From the NCBI GenBank assembly GCA_040880405.1, contig JBBDIM010000118.1:1-64000 (forward strand): a stretch of DNA of 64,000 nucleotides, read 5' to 3'. A program made the translations under genes and the position numbers. The notes below the pieces were generated by a model that was given only the letters and a program-made list of their open reading frames with translations, ran no database searches and was not told where the DNA came from. This document shows positions 1-8,023 of the stretch, in pieces (positions within the stretch are counted from its first letter, which is position 1; each line of letters opens with the position of its first letter). The DNA comes from JBBDIM01 sp040880405. GTDB lineage: Bacteria > Planctomycetota > Planctomycetia > Pirellulales > Pirellulaceae.

Positions 1-43
1 AAACCCCGCCGCTCGGGGTCAGCAATAACGAGCGGCGGGGTTT
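1..43 (-). terminator. Strong inverted repeat, probable terminator
   Basis: A perfect 14-bp inverted repeat (1-14 with 30-43; arms AAACCCCGCCGCTC and its complement) encloses a 15-nt loop. It lies 36 bp past the stop codon of the minus-strand thioredoxin-like gene. The A/T ends of the arms give a short U tract in either direction, so it could also end a plus-strand gene to the left of the window. Confidence 0.75.
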
Positions 44-79
44 ATCCCCGCCGTCTTCTCGTAACATTCTTTTCTGCCA

Positions 80-1264
80 TTACCGCCGCATGTTCTGTCC
101 GGCCATCGCCTGTTGGATCAACGCCTGGTACCGCTGCGGTTCGCTCCAAAACCGTTGCAGGTTGTCTTCGCTGCTGAACAAGTAAAGTGTGCCGTGGTAG
201 GTCAGGCCGTAGCGGCGATCCCCTTCGGCTTGGCGACCCTCGGTCACAAACACGACCGGATCGAGACCCGAGAAGACCGGGCTAAACTGGTTGGGATCGG
301 CCAAAAACTTCTTCTGATTCGCTTCTGAACCAAACAGGTAAACCTTGCCCAAGTGAACCGCTCCAAACCGGCGATCCCCCTTCTGCCAGGCCATCTTTTC
401 GATCAGAGTCACTGGGCAGTAACCATCCAAGGCGAACTGGGGCTCCTGAGGGGGAGCGGCCGATCGACCTGGGGAACGGGCTCCTGGCTGGGCCTGGTTT
501 CCGGCAACCGTGCCGGCTGCGGCGGCGCCGCCTGCCACCATTTCCGAAGGTTGTCGTTGGCCGGGGTTGGGATTCGAACTACCGGGCTGTTGGGCAATCC
601 GGCTGTCGGCCGGTGCCGAGGGAGCAAACTGAGACTGAGGTGCGGGTCCACTTGGCTGGGATGTGGCAAATCGGCTGTTGGAGCTCGCGGCCGAATCGGC
701 CTGCGGGGACGGGTCGGCCTGAGGAGCGGCATCGCTAGTGCCAAATCGTGAGAACCGCGAGGTCGGCTGATTGTTGCCCGCCTGAGCCACTTGGCCGCTC
801 ATCCCGCCCGCGGCCGCGCCGCCGGCTTGGGCGAGCTGACCCGCTTGCTCCGAGTTTCGCGAAGCGACCTGGCTCAGCATGTCGGTATACCGATCCATAT
901 CCTGCGGACTCAGCATTCGATAAACGAGCTGGCCGCTCGGAGAGATGATCACGTCTTGAGGCCAACGATCGACCTGATACTCCCGCGCAATCTCCGGATT
1001 CTGCGAGCCGTTGATTTTTACGGGAACATAGTCTCGCTCAAGCGACTGGGCGAACTTCGCCTGGTTGAAGACGTTGGCCTCAAGCCGCATGCAGGGGGGA
1101 CAATTGTCTCCCTCGAAATGAATCAACACCAACTGATTCTTCGCGGCCGCGGCCTGCTTGGCGACTTCGATCGAGGGTGCCCAGCGGACCATGTCGTTCG
1201 CCCACACGGGAGATGCAAAGGTAGCGAGGAGGAGCAGTGATCTGACGGTCGTACGAAAATACAT
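80..1264 (-). CDS. Secreted thioredoxin-fold protein with C-terminal YHS-like repeats
   Basis: The reading frame is open further upstream, but the ATG at 1264 is the best start because it opens directly into a signal peptide (MYFRTTVRSLLLLATFASPVWA). This gives a 394-residue exported protein. Residues about 25-140 form a thioredoxin-like domain with an intact CPPC motif at 55-58, so a periplasmic disulfide or redox role is likely. A low-complexity Ala/Gln/Ser/Pro linker follows. The C-terminus carries two related modules of about 45 residues, each with a DRR(F/Y)G...G..YLF.S pattern, resembling the YHS/TRASH metal-binding fold. The first keeps a CP pair and the second has lost it. The substrate is unknown. 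The gene stands alone and ends at the inverted repeat at 1-43. Confidence 0.85.
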   Translation of the reverse strand: MYFRTTVRSLLLLATFASPVWANDMVRWAPSIEVAKQAAAAKNQLVLIHFEGDNCPPCMRLEANVFNQAKFAQSLERDYVPVKINGSQNPEIAREYQVDRWPQDVIISPSGQLVYRMLSPQDMDRYTDMLSQVASRNSEQAGQLAQAGGAAAGGMSGQVAQAGNNQPTSRFSRFGTSDAAPQADPSPQADSAASSNSRFATSQPSGPAPQSQFAPSAPADSRIAQQPGSSNPNPGQRQPSEMVAGGAAAAGTVAGNQAQPGARSPGRSAAPPQEPQFALDGYCPVTLIEKMAWQKGDRRFGAVHLGKVYLFGSEANQKKFLADPNQFSPVFSGLDPVVFVTEGRQAEGDRRYGLTYHGTLYLFSSEDNLQRFWSEPQRYQALIQQAMAGQNMRR

Positions 1265-1530
1265 GAGACTTGGCCTCGGCTCGCTAGCGATGAATCCAGG
1301 CGAATTTAGGACGCTATCTGGAGATATCGGCGGAGCGGAGCAATGCCTGAATCGAAACTTGCGGATTCTACCGATTTTGCTGGATTTTCCGCTCAAACGG
1401 ATTAAAGTGACGCAGGTAAGCTATCTGTCCCGGCCAGGACTTGATGACCGATGAACTGCGTAAGGAGCGGTCGTTGCCCGAATTTTCGGGAGATTTTAGT
1501 ATCTCGGCTCCAAACCGAGAGAATGATAGC

Positions 1531-1559
1531 TTGACACAAACGCTCCGATGCTGAACAAT
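1531..1559 (+). promoter_or_regulatory. Candidate sigma-70-type promoter for the rho leader
   Basis: TTGACA (1531-1536), a 17-bp spacer, then AACAAT (1554-1559), which matches TATAAT at four of six positions. If used, the rho mRNA would carry a leader of about 730 nt. The match is by eye only. Confidence 0.35.
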
Positions 1560-1630
1560 CCGTGTAGTTTGAGGGTCGCGGAAATTTGGCGACCTTAGTT
1601 AAGCGAGCATGGTTCTGCCTATCTGTCGGA

Positions 1631-1650
1631 GTCTTCCCCTCAGGGAAGAC
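1631..1650. promoter_or_regulatory. Perfect 8-bp hairpin in the rho leader
   Basis: GTCTTCCC and GGGAAGAC pair perfectly around a CTCA loop. No T run follows, so this is not a standard intrinsic terminator. It could be a structural element of the leader RNA. Confidence 0.4.
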
Positions 1651-1679
1651 CACCCTTAATAAGATCTCCGGGCAGTTTC

Positions 1680-1720
1680 GCTTAAGACAGTAGTGCTTAA
1701 GATAGTGTTGCTTAAGGCAG
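1680..1720 (+). repeat. Three tandem ~15-bp GCTTAAG repeats
   Basis: Three copies start at 1680, 1695 and 1710, exactly 15 bp apart, each beginning GCTTAAG and continuing with an AGT/CAG-like tail. They sit in the non-coding region upstream of rho. CTTAAG is itself a palindrome, so they could be binding sites or simple slippage products. Confidence 0.6.
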
Positions 1721-2294
1721 CTTTCCGTCTCATCACGCCATAGACGTTCGAAGACCGAGTGGCCGTGGCTGACTGATTTCGGGAAGCAATGAGTGTAAGG
1801 CATACCCTATGCCGGTTGAGTCGTGGCGATCTTTCGTCCGGTTCAAATCGTAACTATCGCGTCCCTGGTGGAAAGGAATTCCCCCGAGACAAAGATATCC
1901 CCTGATTCATGCAGACGACACTTGTCCGACCCATGGAATCAAGCGCTTGTGATGGCTTTCATCCGTGATTACCCACAAGTGAAAAACCGTTCGTTCCGTC
2001 GGCCACCTCATTTACGATCTCCCGTGATGAGTTCCCCGCGGAAGGAGTCCCTTTGTGGCTTCGGATCTCGCTTTGTTTTTCCGCAAGCTCTCAATCGTGA
2101 TCGCCTATCGCAGACCGATGCTCAGCGCGTTGCGCTGCATGTTCGTGATAGGAAGGAATCTGTAATTTGCATGCCCTAACAAGCGGTGCCAACCGCAAGA
2201 ACAGGATGTTCCCGAGTGCCCCAAACGGTACCGGGCACCAGCGGCAAACTCTCTCCCGATTCGGGAAATCATCTTTCTGTAGGTAAACATTCTC

Positions 2295-3704
2295 ATGGCG
2301 AAAAAAAGACAGACTCGCTCCCGTACCGGTGGAGGTAGTGGTGGAGGCGGAGGTCGTCGAAGAGGAAGCGGAACTGGACAAGGAAGTGGTGGCCAGCAAG
2401 GTGGTTACCAAGGTGGCCAACAGGGCGGCCAGACCGGCGGACCTCGGGGTCGAGGCCGTTCCGGCGGAGGTGGTGGCGGCGGTGGACGTCGCCGAGCCGG
2501 TCCTCCCAGCTCAAATGTCCCGCGCAACAACCTGGATCAGGAAGAGTTCGATCCGAGTGAGCCGATTCCGCTAGAGCCTGGTTATGGCCTGCTGGAAATG
2601 CATCCCAACGGCTACGGCTTCCTTCGCAGCCCTGAAAACAACTACGCCCGCGAACGGACCGATCCGTTTGTCCCCGGCACCATGATCGAGCGCTACAACT
2701 TGCGGGAAGGGGTGTTGGTTCGCGGCATGATCCAACGTTTCCGCCGCGGCCAGGGTCCCCGGCTCCGCGACATCACCGATGTCGATGGAATGTGCCCGGA
2801 CGACTACATGCAGGTCAAAACATTCGATGAATTGACCCCGGTCAATCCGTCGGAACATCTCAAGCTGGAGATCAACGGCGGCCCCCTTTCCAACCGTGTG
2901 GTCGACCTGCTAACGCCGCTGGGCAAGGGGCAACGCGCCTTGATTGTCGCCCCGCCGCGAACCGGCAAGACGATGCTGCTGCAAAACATCAGCAAGGGTG
3001 TTTCCACCAATCACCCCGAGCTGACGCTGATGGTGCTGCTGATCGACGAGCGACCGGAAGAGGTCACCGACATGCAGCGGAGCATCAACGGCGAGGTGAT
3101 CGCGAGCAGTCTCGACCGCGATGTCGAAAGCCATGTGCGTCTCTCGCAGTTGGTCATCGAACGCTGCAAGCGACTGGCCGAAATGGGGCAGGACGTCTTC
3201 CTGCTGATGGACTCGATCACGCGACTAGCCAGAGCCTTCAATAAATGGGTCGGCGACAGTCGGGGTGGTGGCAATAGCGCCATCATGTCCGGTGGTATCA
3301 ACGTCAAGGCGTTGGACATCCCCAAAAAGCTGTTCGCCACGGCCCGGTCGTTTGAAGAGGGTGGCTCGCTGACGATCGTCGCCACCGCCCTGATCGACAC
3401 CGGCAGCAAGATGGACGAGGTGATCTTCCAGGAGTTCAAGGGAACCGGCAACATGGAGCTGGTCTTGGACCGCAAACTGGCCGACCGCCGGGTCTGGCCC
3501 GCGATCGACATCTCGCAGTCCGGCACGCGTCGGGAAGAGTTGCTCCTGGACGAGGAAACCCTCAACGCGGTGGTCGCCCTCCGGCGAACCTTATCGTCGA
3601 TGCACCACTGCGACGCCATGGAACAGCTAACCCGGCAACTGGCCAAATACGACAACAACGACCAGTTTGTGAGTCTGATCGCCAGCACGCGGGAACGGTA
3701 CTAA
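2295..3704 (+). CDS. rho: Transcription termination factor Rho
   Basis: Rho is an ATP-dependent RNA/DNA helicase that ends transcription. The 469-residue product has a Gly/Arg/Gln-rich disordered N-terminus (residues about 1-75), then the cold-shock-like RNA-binding domain (about 90-165), then the RecA-type motor. The Walker A motif APPRTGKT lies at 219-226, a Walker B strand VFLLMDS lies downstream, and the Rho-typical RLARAFN and GGSLTI segments are present. The core is full length; the extra length against E. coli Rho is the N-terminal extension. The start is the ATG at 2295 with GTAGG upstream. A strong terminator follows at 3741-3775, so the gene is monocistronic. Confidence 0.97.
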   Translation: MAKKRQTRSRTGGGSGGGGGRRRGSGTGQGSGGQQGGYQGGQQGGQTGGPRGRGRSGGGGGGGGRRRAGPPSSNVPRNNLDQEEFDPSEPIPLEPGYGLLEMHPNGYGFLRSPENNYARERTDPFVPGTMIERYNLREGVLVRGMIQRFRRGQGPRLRDITDVDGMCPDDYMQVKTFDELTPVNPSEHLKLEINGGPLSNRVVDLLTPLGKGQRALIVAPPRTGKTMLLQNISKGVSTNHPELTLMVLLIDERPEEVTDMQRSINGEVIASSLDRDVESHVRLSQLVIERCKRLAEMGQDVFLLMDSITRLARAFNKWVGDSRGGGNSAIMSGGINVKALDIPKKLFATARSFEEGGSLTIVATALIDTGSKMDEVIFQEFKGTGNMELVLDRKLADRRVWPAIDISQSGTRREELLLDEETLNAVVALRRTLSSMHHCDAMEQLTRQLAKYDNNDQFVSLIASTRERY

Positions 3705-3740
3705 GAACGGTACGCGTTCGCAGAATTTGAAAATCGAAGA

Positions 3741-3775
3741 CACCGGCATTCCCTGGGGGATGCCGGTGTTTTTTT
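3741..3775 (+). terminator. Intrinsic terminator of rho
   Basis: CACCGGCAT (3741-3749) pairs with ATGCCGGTG (3760-3768), extended inward by CCC/GGG, and a run of seven T follows directly (3769-3775). It lies 36 bp past the rho stop codon. Rho itself thus appears to end by a Rho-independent signal. Confidence 0.92.
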
Positions 3776-3898
3776 ATTACCCTGACGTGAAAGATCGTTA
3801 TGGATCGATCCGCCGAAACTCCATTCTCAGAGATCGAAACAAAAAGAGGTTGTTCAGGGAAATATCAATTTCCCGAACACGATGTTTTCGCGTGTTGC

Positions 3899-4012
3899 TT
3901 TTCGTGTATTTCGTCTGTTTCGTGGTCCCAAAAAATAGTCGAGGCTGGCGATGTAAACGCTGACCGGCAAATTGCCTCACTCTTCATCCGCGTTTATCCG
4001 CGTTAATCCGCG
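3899..4012. repeat. Degenerate short-period repeat arms (CGTGTATTTCGT and ATCCGCG types)
   Basis: About 30 bp at 3899-3928 repeat a TTTCGTGT/TTTCGTCT/TTTCGTGG period, and 3985-4012 repeat CATCCGCG/TATCCGCG/TAATCCGCG. They resemble one arm of the inverted elements at 22353-22475 and 26926-27049, but the complementary arms are not evident here. No gene is seen between the rho terminator and 4036. Confidence 0.5.
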
Positions 4013-4035
4013 GCTTCCTTCCTCCGTATTCCTGG

Positions 4036-4794
4036 TCACTCACTTGTCATTGTCGCGGGCGCACTCGGCGCGGCCGCCGGACTTCTCTCTCCCCGCCGCA
4101 TCGCCGCGCGGTCTCGCACCCACAGCCAAATAAACAGCGGCACCAAGCCCAACGCGGCCCACTGATACGCCGTCAATTCCAAAAAGTATCGCGGTTCCGG
4201 CCGGAGCCACTCGGTCACAAATCGAAACGCCAAATACGCCAATAAGTAGAGCTTAAATACCTGCCCCGGGAAACAGTTTCGGCGGATCAGCACGAACAGC
4301 ACCACGGCACAGGTCAGGTGAAACGCCGCCTCGTAGAGCTGCGTAGGATGCCGATAGATGCTTGCGGCGTCTCCGGCGGTCGCAAAGAAAACGCCCCATG
4401 GCAACTCGGTCGGCTGGCCGAAACAGCACCCGGCGTGGAAACAGCCAAACCGCCCAATCGCGATTGCCAAGGCGACCGGCACGGCGTAGGTGTCGCCGGT
4501 TTTCACCTTAATATCCAGCACCCATTTGGCAAGTTCCACTCCAAAATAACCTCCGACCAGCCCGGCGACGATCGTCTTCCCATGGGCAAACCAAACCGTC
4601 CCAGCCAGCAGGCCTTCCCAGTCCCAGAGGGCAAACGGCAACTTGGCCCCGATCATCGCCCCGCAAAACGCCCCGATCGCCAGCCCAAACTTTTCCTGCC
4701 CTGAAAGGGGCAAGCGACTTTGCGTCCGGCGCAATAAGAGCCCCGCCACGGTCATCGCGGCCAGCATAATCAGAGCGTAAACCACGCCGGTCAT
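4036..4794 (-). CDS. Lgt-like integral membrane transferase
   Basis: A 252-residue multi-spanning membrane protein. It shows hallmarks of the prolipoprotein diacylglyceryl transferase fold: a GKTIVAGLVGG helix (72-82), the GRFGCFHAGCCFG segment (114-126) in place of the classical Lgt GRxGNFxNxExxG signature, and the HPTQLYEA motif. Lgt moves a diacylglyceryl group from phosphatidylglycerol to a lipoprotein cysteine. The Cys-rich signature differs from housekeeping Lgt, so this is probably a paralogue acting on another lipid or acceptor. The ATG lies 7 bp beyond the stop of the radical SAM gene, which indicates co-transcription and a shared lipid-modifying role (inference). Confidence 0.75.
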   Translation of the reverse strand: MTGVVYALIMLAAMTVAGLLLRRTQSRLPLSGQEKFGLAIGAFCGAMIGAKLPFALWDWEGLLAGTVWFAHGKTIVAGLVGGYFGVELAKWVLDIKVKTGDTYAVPVALAIAIGRFGCFHAGCCFGQPTELPWGVFFATAGDAASIYRHPTQLYEAAFHLTCAVVLFVLIRRNCFPGQVFKLYLLAYLAFRFVTEWLRPEPRYFLELTAYQWAALGLVPLFIWLWVRDRAAMRRGERSPAAAPSAPATMTSE

Positions 4795-4801
4795 TCGTTT
4801 C

Positions 4802-6307
4802 TCACGTTTTGATCAATTGCCCCGCAGCGGTCAGTTCCGGCAGCGGGACATGCCCCTCGCGGTACAACACATTGTAGGCGCAGAACGGGATGATATGCCC
4901 GCTCGGCAACAGGTGATGCACACAGCACTTCATCACCCGGCGGACGTCGAAGTTGTAGGCATCCAAAAACGACGTGATCATCACACGAAACACATCGGTC
5001 GCCCCGAGCTGCTCCCGCGTTGCCTTCTCGAAAAACTCGACCGCCGCGCTGGCCACTTCCGGCCCGGCTTGCGCGATTACTTGAGCCAAATCAAACGGCG
5101 GCCCGGTGTCTTCGACAATCGGGAACAGCGTGTCCGCCGCGTCATTCTCGCCTGGCACGCAGCTACCCCCGGGGCAACAGCCATGCCGCAGCAGGTACCG
5201 ATCGATGATCTCCTTCACCGCCGGCCGTTTGAACGAGATGCCCCCGGCCAGCAGGTCAAGATTCTCGGTCGCGTCGATAAACCGCATCAGCGGCACCAGC
5301 TTGTCTCCTTGGCGGTAGGCGTACGACATCTGATGGCAGTTTGGATGGGCACAGGGCAAGGGGATAAAGTCCCGCTCCTGGAACGCCTCGGTCTGCTCGG
5401 CGATCCCCCGGATCACATCCGGAAAGGTTATCCGCCGCTCCAATACCTCCGGCAAGACATGCCGCCCAGAATAGGTCGCCGGTTGGAAACTGACCCCGGT
5501 AATCCAAGGCCGGGTCTCACAGAACCGGATGATCGCTCCCATCTCATGATCGTTCAGCCCCGACTGGAGCGTGCAAACCAAATTGACGTGCAGGCCGACC
5601 TCGCCACACCGCTCGACCGCGCGCATCTTTGTCTCGACCAAGGCTTCACCCCGTAGTGCGAGCGACGCCTCATTGCCAAACCCATCGAACTGCAGATAAA
5701 TCTCCAGCCGATTTTTGTGCGCGGCCAGCTTCTCCAACAACTCCCGGTCATTCGCCAAACGGATGCCGTTGGTGTTGATCATCAGGTAATCGATCGGCTG
5801 GGCCAACGCGTAATCGAGGATCTCGTAAAACTGCGGGTGGATCGTCGGCTCGCCACCGGAGATCTGCATCACCTCTGGGTTCCCTTCGACCTGGACATAC
5901 CGGTCGATCGCCGCCTGGCACTCCTCCAGCGAAAGATGCTTGCCGCCGGGGCCGCTGCTCGCGTAACACATGGGGCAGGCGAGATTGCAACTGGAGGTAA
6001 TCTCCAGCAATCCGATGCAGGTGTGCTGTTCATGTTCAGTACAAAGCCCACAATCGAGCGGGCACCCCTTCTCCGGCAGCACCCCATATTCCCGCGGCAA
6101 CTTAGCCGGGACGTTGAAGCGGGATTGATCGTAGTACGAAACATCGGAGCACACAAAATCTTCCCGCAGCCCATGTTCAGGGCACTTTTTGCGAAAGTGA
6201 ACGCGGTTGCCCCGGGTAATAATCTTGGCCGGCACCACCGCCAAACATTCCGGGCACAGGCTTTGGGTGATACCGAGCATGGTGTAATCGCGAAATTTTC
6301 CGGCCAT
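4802..6307 (-). CDS. Radical SAM protein, tetraether-lipid-synthase-like (Tes/MJ0619 type)
   Basis: About 501 residues. The radical SAM cluster CNLACPMC has cysteines at 107, 111 and 114, followed by an ISGGEPT motif typical of SAM binding. The N-terminus has extra cysteine sets (CPEC at 18-21, CPEHG near 42, CPLDCGLC at 82-89, C97), and the C-terminus has HGCCPGGSC and KCCVHH...PFCAYN. This layout, including the DxxNFDxxRVxxCxxH...PFCAYN tail, is what I recall for Tes, the archaeal enzyme that couples two lipid chains carbon to carbon, and its relatives. The ATG at 6307 has AGGAG eight bases upstream; an in-frame ATG at 6313 is too close to it. An Lgt-like membrane protein follows in the same operon. 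The radical SAM call is sure; the lipid substrate is inference. Confidence 0.82.
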   Translation of the reverse strand: MAGKFRDYTMLGITQSLCPECLAVVPAKIITRGNRVHFRKKCPEHGLREDFVCSDVSYYDQSRFNVPAKLPREYGVLPEKGCPLDCGLCTEHEQHTCIGLLEITSSCNLACPMCYASSGPGGKHLSLEECQAAIDRYVQVEGNPEVMQISGGEPTIHPQFYEILDYALAQPIDYLMINTNGIRLANDRELLEKLAAHKNRLEIYLQFDGFGNEASLALRGEALVETKMRAVERCGEVGLHVNLVCTLQSGLNDHEMGAIIRFCETRPWITGVSFQPATYSGRHVLPEVLERRITFPDVIRGIAEQTEAFQERDFIPLPCAHPNCHQMSYAYRQGDKLVPLMRFIDATENLDLLAGGISFKRPAVKEIIDRYLLRHGCCPGGSCVPGENDAADTLFPIVEDTGPPFDLAQVIAQAGPEVASAAVEFFEKATREQLGATDVFRVMITSFLDAYNFDVRRVMKCCVHHLLPSGHIIPFCAYNVLYREGHVPLPELTAAGQLIKT

Positions 6308-6425
6308 TTTCATCTCTCCTCGCGGATCAATCCGCGGTTCCGCGATTTACGTCTGCCAGCGGCGGACGATGGACGCACTACTATTGTGATCTGTTGAATG
6401 AGGACCAGGTTGAGATATGCTAAGT

Positions 6426-6941
6426 CTATGGTTCCTTCGTGGCGTCTGAGGGCTTGGGCGTTTTGCCGCGATACGTCAAAGAAAGCCAAAACAACAGGGC
6501 GAAGATAAAAACCCCCACCCCCAAAGCCGGCCCGAATACGCCTAATAGGAAAGTGGGAAGATCGCCTCGGCCAAATCGCCGTGGAAGATTGTCGAGTATG
6601 ATTGCGGCCGAGAAACAGGTGATGCCAAAGCCAAGGGACGCGGCAAGAAAAATCGGTATCATCAGCAGGAACGAGATAAAAATGAGCTGCGTCGGCCCCC
6701 AGGTGCCGCGAGACTTTTTTCGTTCCCGCTGAATCATCAAAAACCCCCGCAGCATTGCCGGCACCAAAACCAACAAGCCGATCATTCCCAGTCCCCGAAA
6801 TGTGAAGAACAATACGAGACAAACGAGCAGCAAGCCACCGCTCGCTCCCCAGAACAATCCGGTCGGAAACGGCGGCTTGTTCAGTTTCGGTTCACTGGAA
6901 ACCGGCGACTGAAACGGGTTTTCGGAGTCGTTCTCTTGCAC
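6426..6941 (-). CDS. NPFQSP-motif membrane protein, paralogue 4 of 4
   Basis: A 171-residue protein starting MQENDSENPFQSPV, followed by a short polar stretch and about four hydrophobic segments. It is the last gene of a minus-strand series of four paralogues (8544 to 6426) that share the SENPFxSP N-terminus, a GLGI/GVGIL turn after the second hydrophobic segment, LLRGF after the third, and a LMIPI(L/F)LA helix. The NPF/NPY-x-SP start is common in planctomycete membrane proteins of unknown role. I do not recognise a characterised domain. The gap to the upstream paralogue is 21 bp. Confidence 0.8.
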   Translation of the reverse strand: MQENDSENPFQSPVSSEPKLNKPPFPTGLFWGASGGLLLVCLVLFFTFRGLGMIGLLVLVPAMLRGFLMIQRERKKSRGTWGPTQLIFISFLLMIPIFLAASLGFGITCFSAAIILDNLPRRFGRGDLPTFLLGVFGPALGVGVFIFALLFWLSLTYRGKTPKPSDATKEP

Positions 6942-6962
6942 TTTACTTCTACGCTCCCCACC

Positions 6963-7475
6963 TTAACGATCAAACTCGTCGAACAATGGCTGGTCCGCGA
7001 TCCGTGGCGGCATCGTCAGCAGGAACAGCACGACAAACGTGATCGCGCCACATATCAACCCTACGGGGAATCCCAGAAATACCAGCTCTGCAAAGCCGTC
7101 CCTAAACGGCAGGAAATCGACTAAGGTCGACATCGTCCAACTCACCGCGACGCAGGAAATTCCGAATGCCACGACCGTTGCCAACAGGATTGGAATCATC
7201 AGCAGTAGTGAGTTCAAGATCAAGGAAACCGGCTTCACAATCGCCTCGCCACACTTACGACCTCGATAAATATGAACCACTCCTCGCAGCAGCGACGGTC
7301 CCACCAGCAGCCCGGCGAGGATTCCCAGTCCCGGTTCGAAAAACCACAGCCCCGCACAAACCAAGATCAGGAAGGCGTTAATGCCCCCGAATAAACCAAT
7401 GGGATATTCCCGCAGTTCGACCGCATCGGCCGAGACCGGCGACTGAAACGGGTTTTCAGCGTCGCGGTTTGTCAT
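6963..7475 (-). CDS. NPFQSP-motif membrane protein, paralogue 3 of 4
   Basis: 170 residues, starting MTNRDAENPFQSPV. It has the same hydrophobic pattern as its neighbours: a GLGILAGLLVGPSLLRG segment, then a SLLLMIPILLA helix, then a C-terminal pair of membrane segments. The second half of the loop (LVDFLPFRDGFAE) is unique to this copy, so the paralogues diverge mainly in the loop between helices three and four. It lies 11 bp downstream of the paralogue ending at 7487. Function unknown. Confidence 0.8.
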   Translation of the reverse strand: MTNRDAENPFQSPVSADAVELREYPIGLFGGINAFLILVCAGLWFFEPGLGILAGLLVGPSLLRGVVHIYRGRKCGEAIVKPVSLILNSLLLMIPILLATVVAFGISCVAVSWTMSTLVDFLPFRDGFAELVFLGFPVGLICGAITFVVLFLLTMPPRIADQPLFDEFDR

Positions 7476-7486
7476 TCGGATTCGCT

Positions 7487-8023
7487 CTACCCCGCTTCCA
7501 AATCTTCTTCCAAATCCTCGCTCGTAGCTTCCGTGGCCGCTCCTCGTTTCGGAAGAACTAACCAGTAGATGACCACGAAGGTCAAGATCGCGCCGATGCC
7601 TCCGATGAACGGCGCAAACGTCTCACGCCAAATATACGCAATGTGGTTGGGCTGCGTTTCGATCCCAGCCTTAAACTCACCTATTAAAACCGCCGTAAAC
7701 CAGAGCACCCCAAATGCCACATAACCAGCCACCGCAATCGGGATCATCATCAGGATGGATATTGCCATCGCCGACACCGTTTGCAAATTGGCCCCTCGCT
7801 GAGGCAAGCTCCTGCGAATCGAAACAAACCACCGCAACAACCCCGGACAAACCAAAAGTAACCCCAAAATCCCCAACCCGGGCTCTACAAACAAGAGCCC
7901 GATACAAGTCACCACCAGGACCACGGCGACGCCACAAAGTACCGTATTGGGAAAAGGTCGCAACTGCGGATTCGGAGCATCTTTGGGCGACTCAAACGGG
8001 TTTTCGGAGTCGTTTTCGCTCAT
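7487..8023 (-). CDS. NPFESP-motif membrane protein, paralogue 2 of 4
   Basis: 178 residues. The frame is open upstream to 8095, but the ATG at 8023 gives MSENDSENPFESP, which lines up with the other three paralogues. That ATG shares one base with the TAA stop of the preceding gene (TAATG), a sign of translational coupling. The usual pattern follows: GLGILGLLLVCPGLLR, then a MAISILMMIPIAVA helix, then a paired C-terminal membrane region and a Glu-rich tail (SEDLEEDLEAG). Function unknown. Confidence 0.8.
   Translation of the reverse strand: MSENDSENPFESPKDAPNPQLRPFPNTVLCGVAVVLVVTCIGLLFVEPGLGILGLLLVCPGLLRWFVSIRRSLPQRGANLQTVSAMAISILMMIPIAVAGYVAFGVLWFTAVLIGEFKAGIETQPNHIAYIWRETFAPFIGGIGAILTFVVIYWLVLPKRGAATEATSEDLEEDLEAG

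Larger units (their letters stand above)
1265..2294. other. 1.03-kb intergenic region upstream of rho
   Basis: This divergent region lies between the thioredoxin-like gene and rho. I see no convincing gene: the open frames at 1402-1803 (minus) and 1823-2179 (plus) have no recognisable motifs. It holds a promoter-like element at 1531-1559, short hairpins and a 15-bp triple repeat at 1680-1720, listed separately. A long regulated rho leader is possible but not shown. Confidence 0.5.

Noticed and set aside
353..751. Plus-strand frame opposite the thioredoxin-like gene
   Set aside because: Shadow of the low-complexity linker of the real minus-strand gene.
1402..1803. 133-codon minus-strand open frame upstream of rho
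   Set aside because: No motif, no ribosome-binding site, and it runs through the triple repeat and hairpin; most likely chance.
1823..2179. 118-codon plus-strand open frame upstream of rho
   Set aside because: Composition is unlike neighbouring genes and no family feature is visible.
3011..3688. 225-codon minus-strand frame inside rho
   Set aside because: Antisense shadow of a certain gene; Ser/Arg-rich as such shadows usually are.
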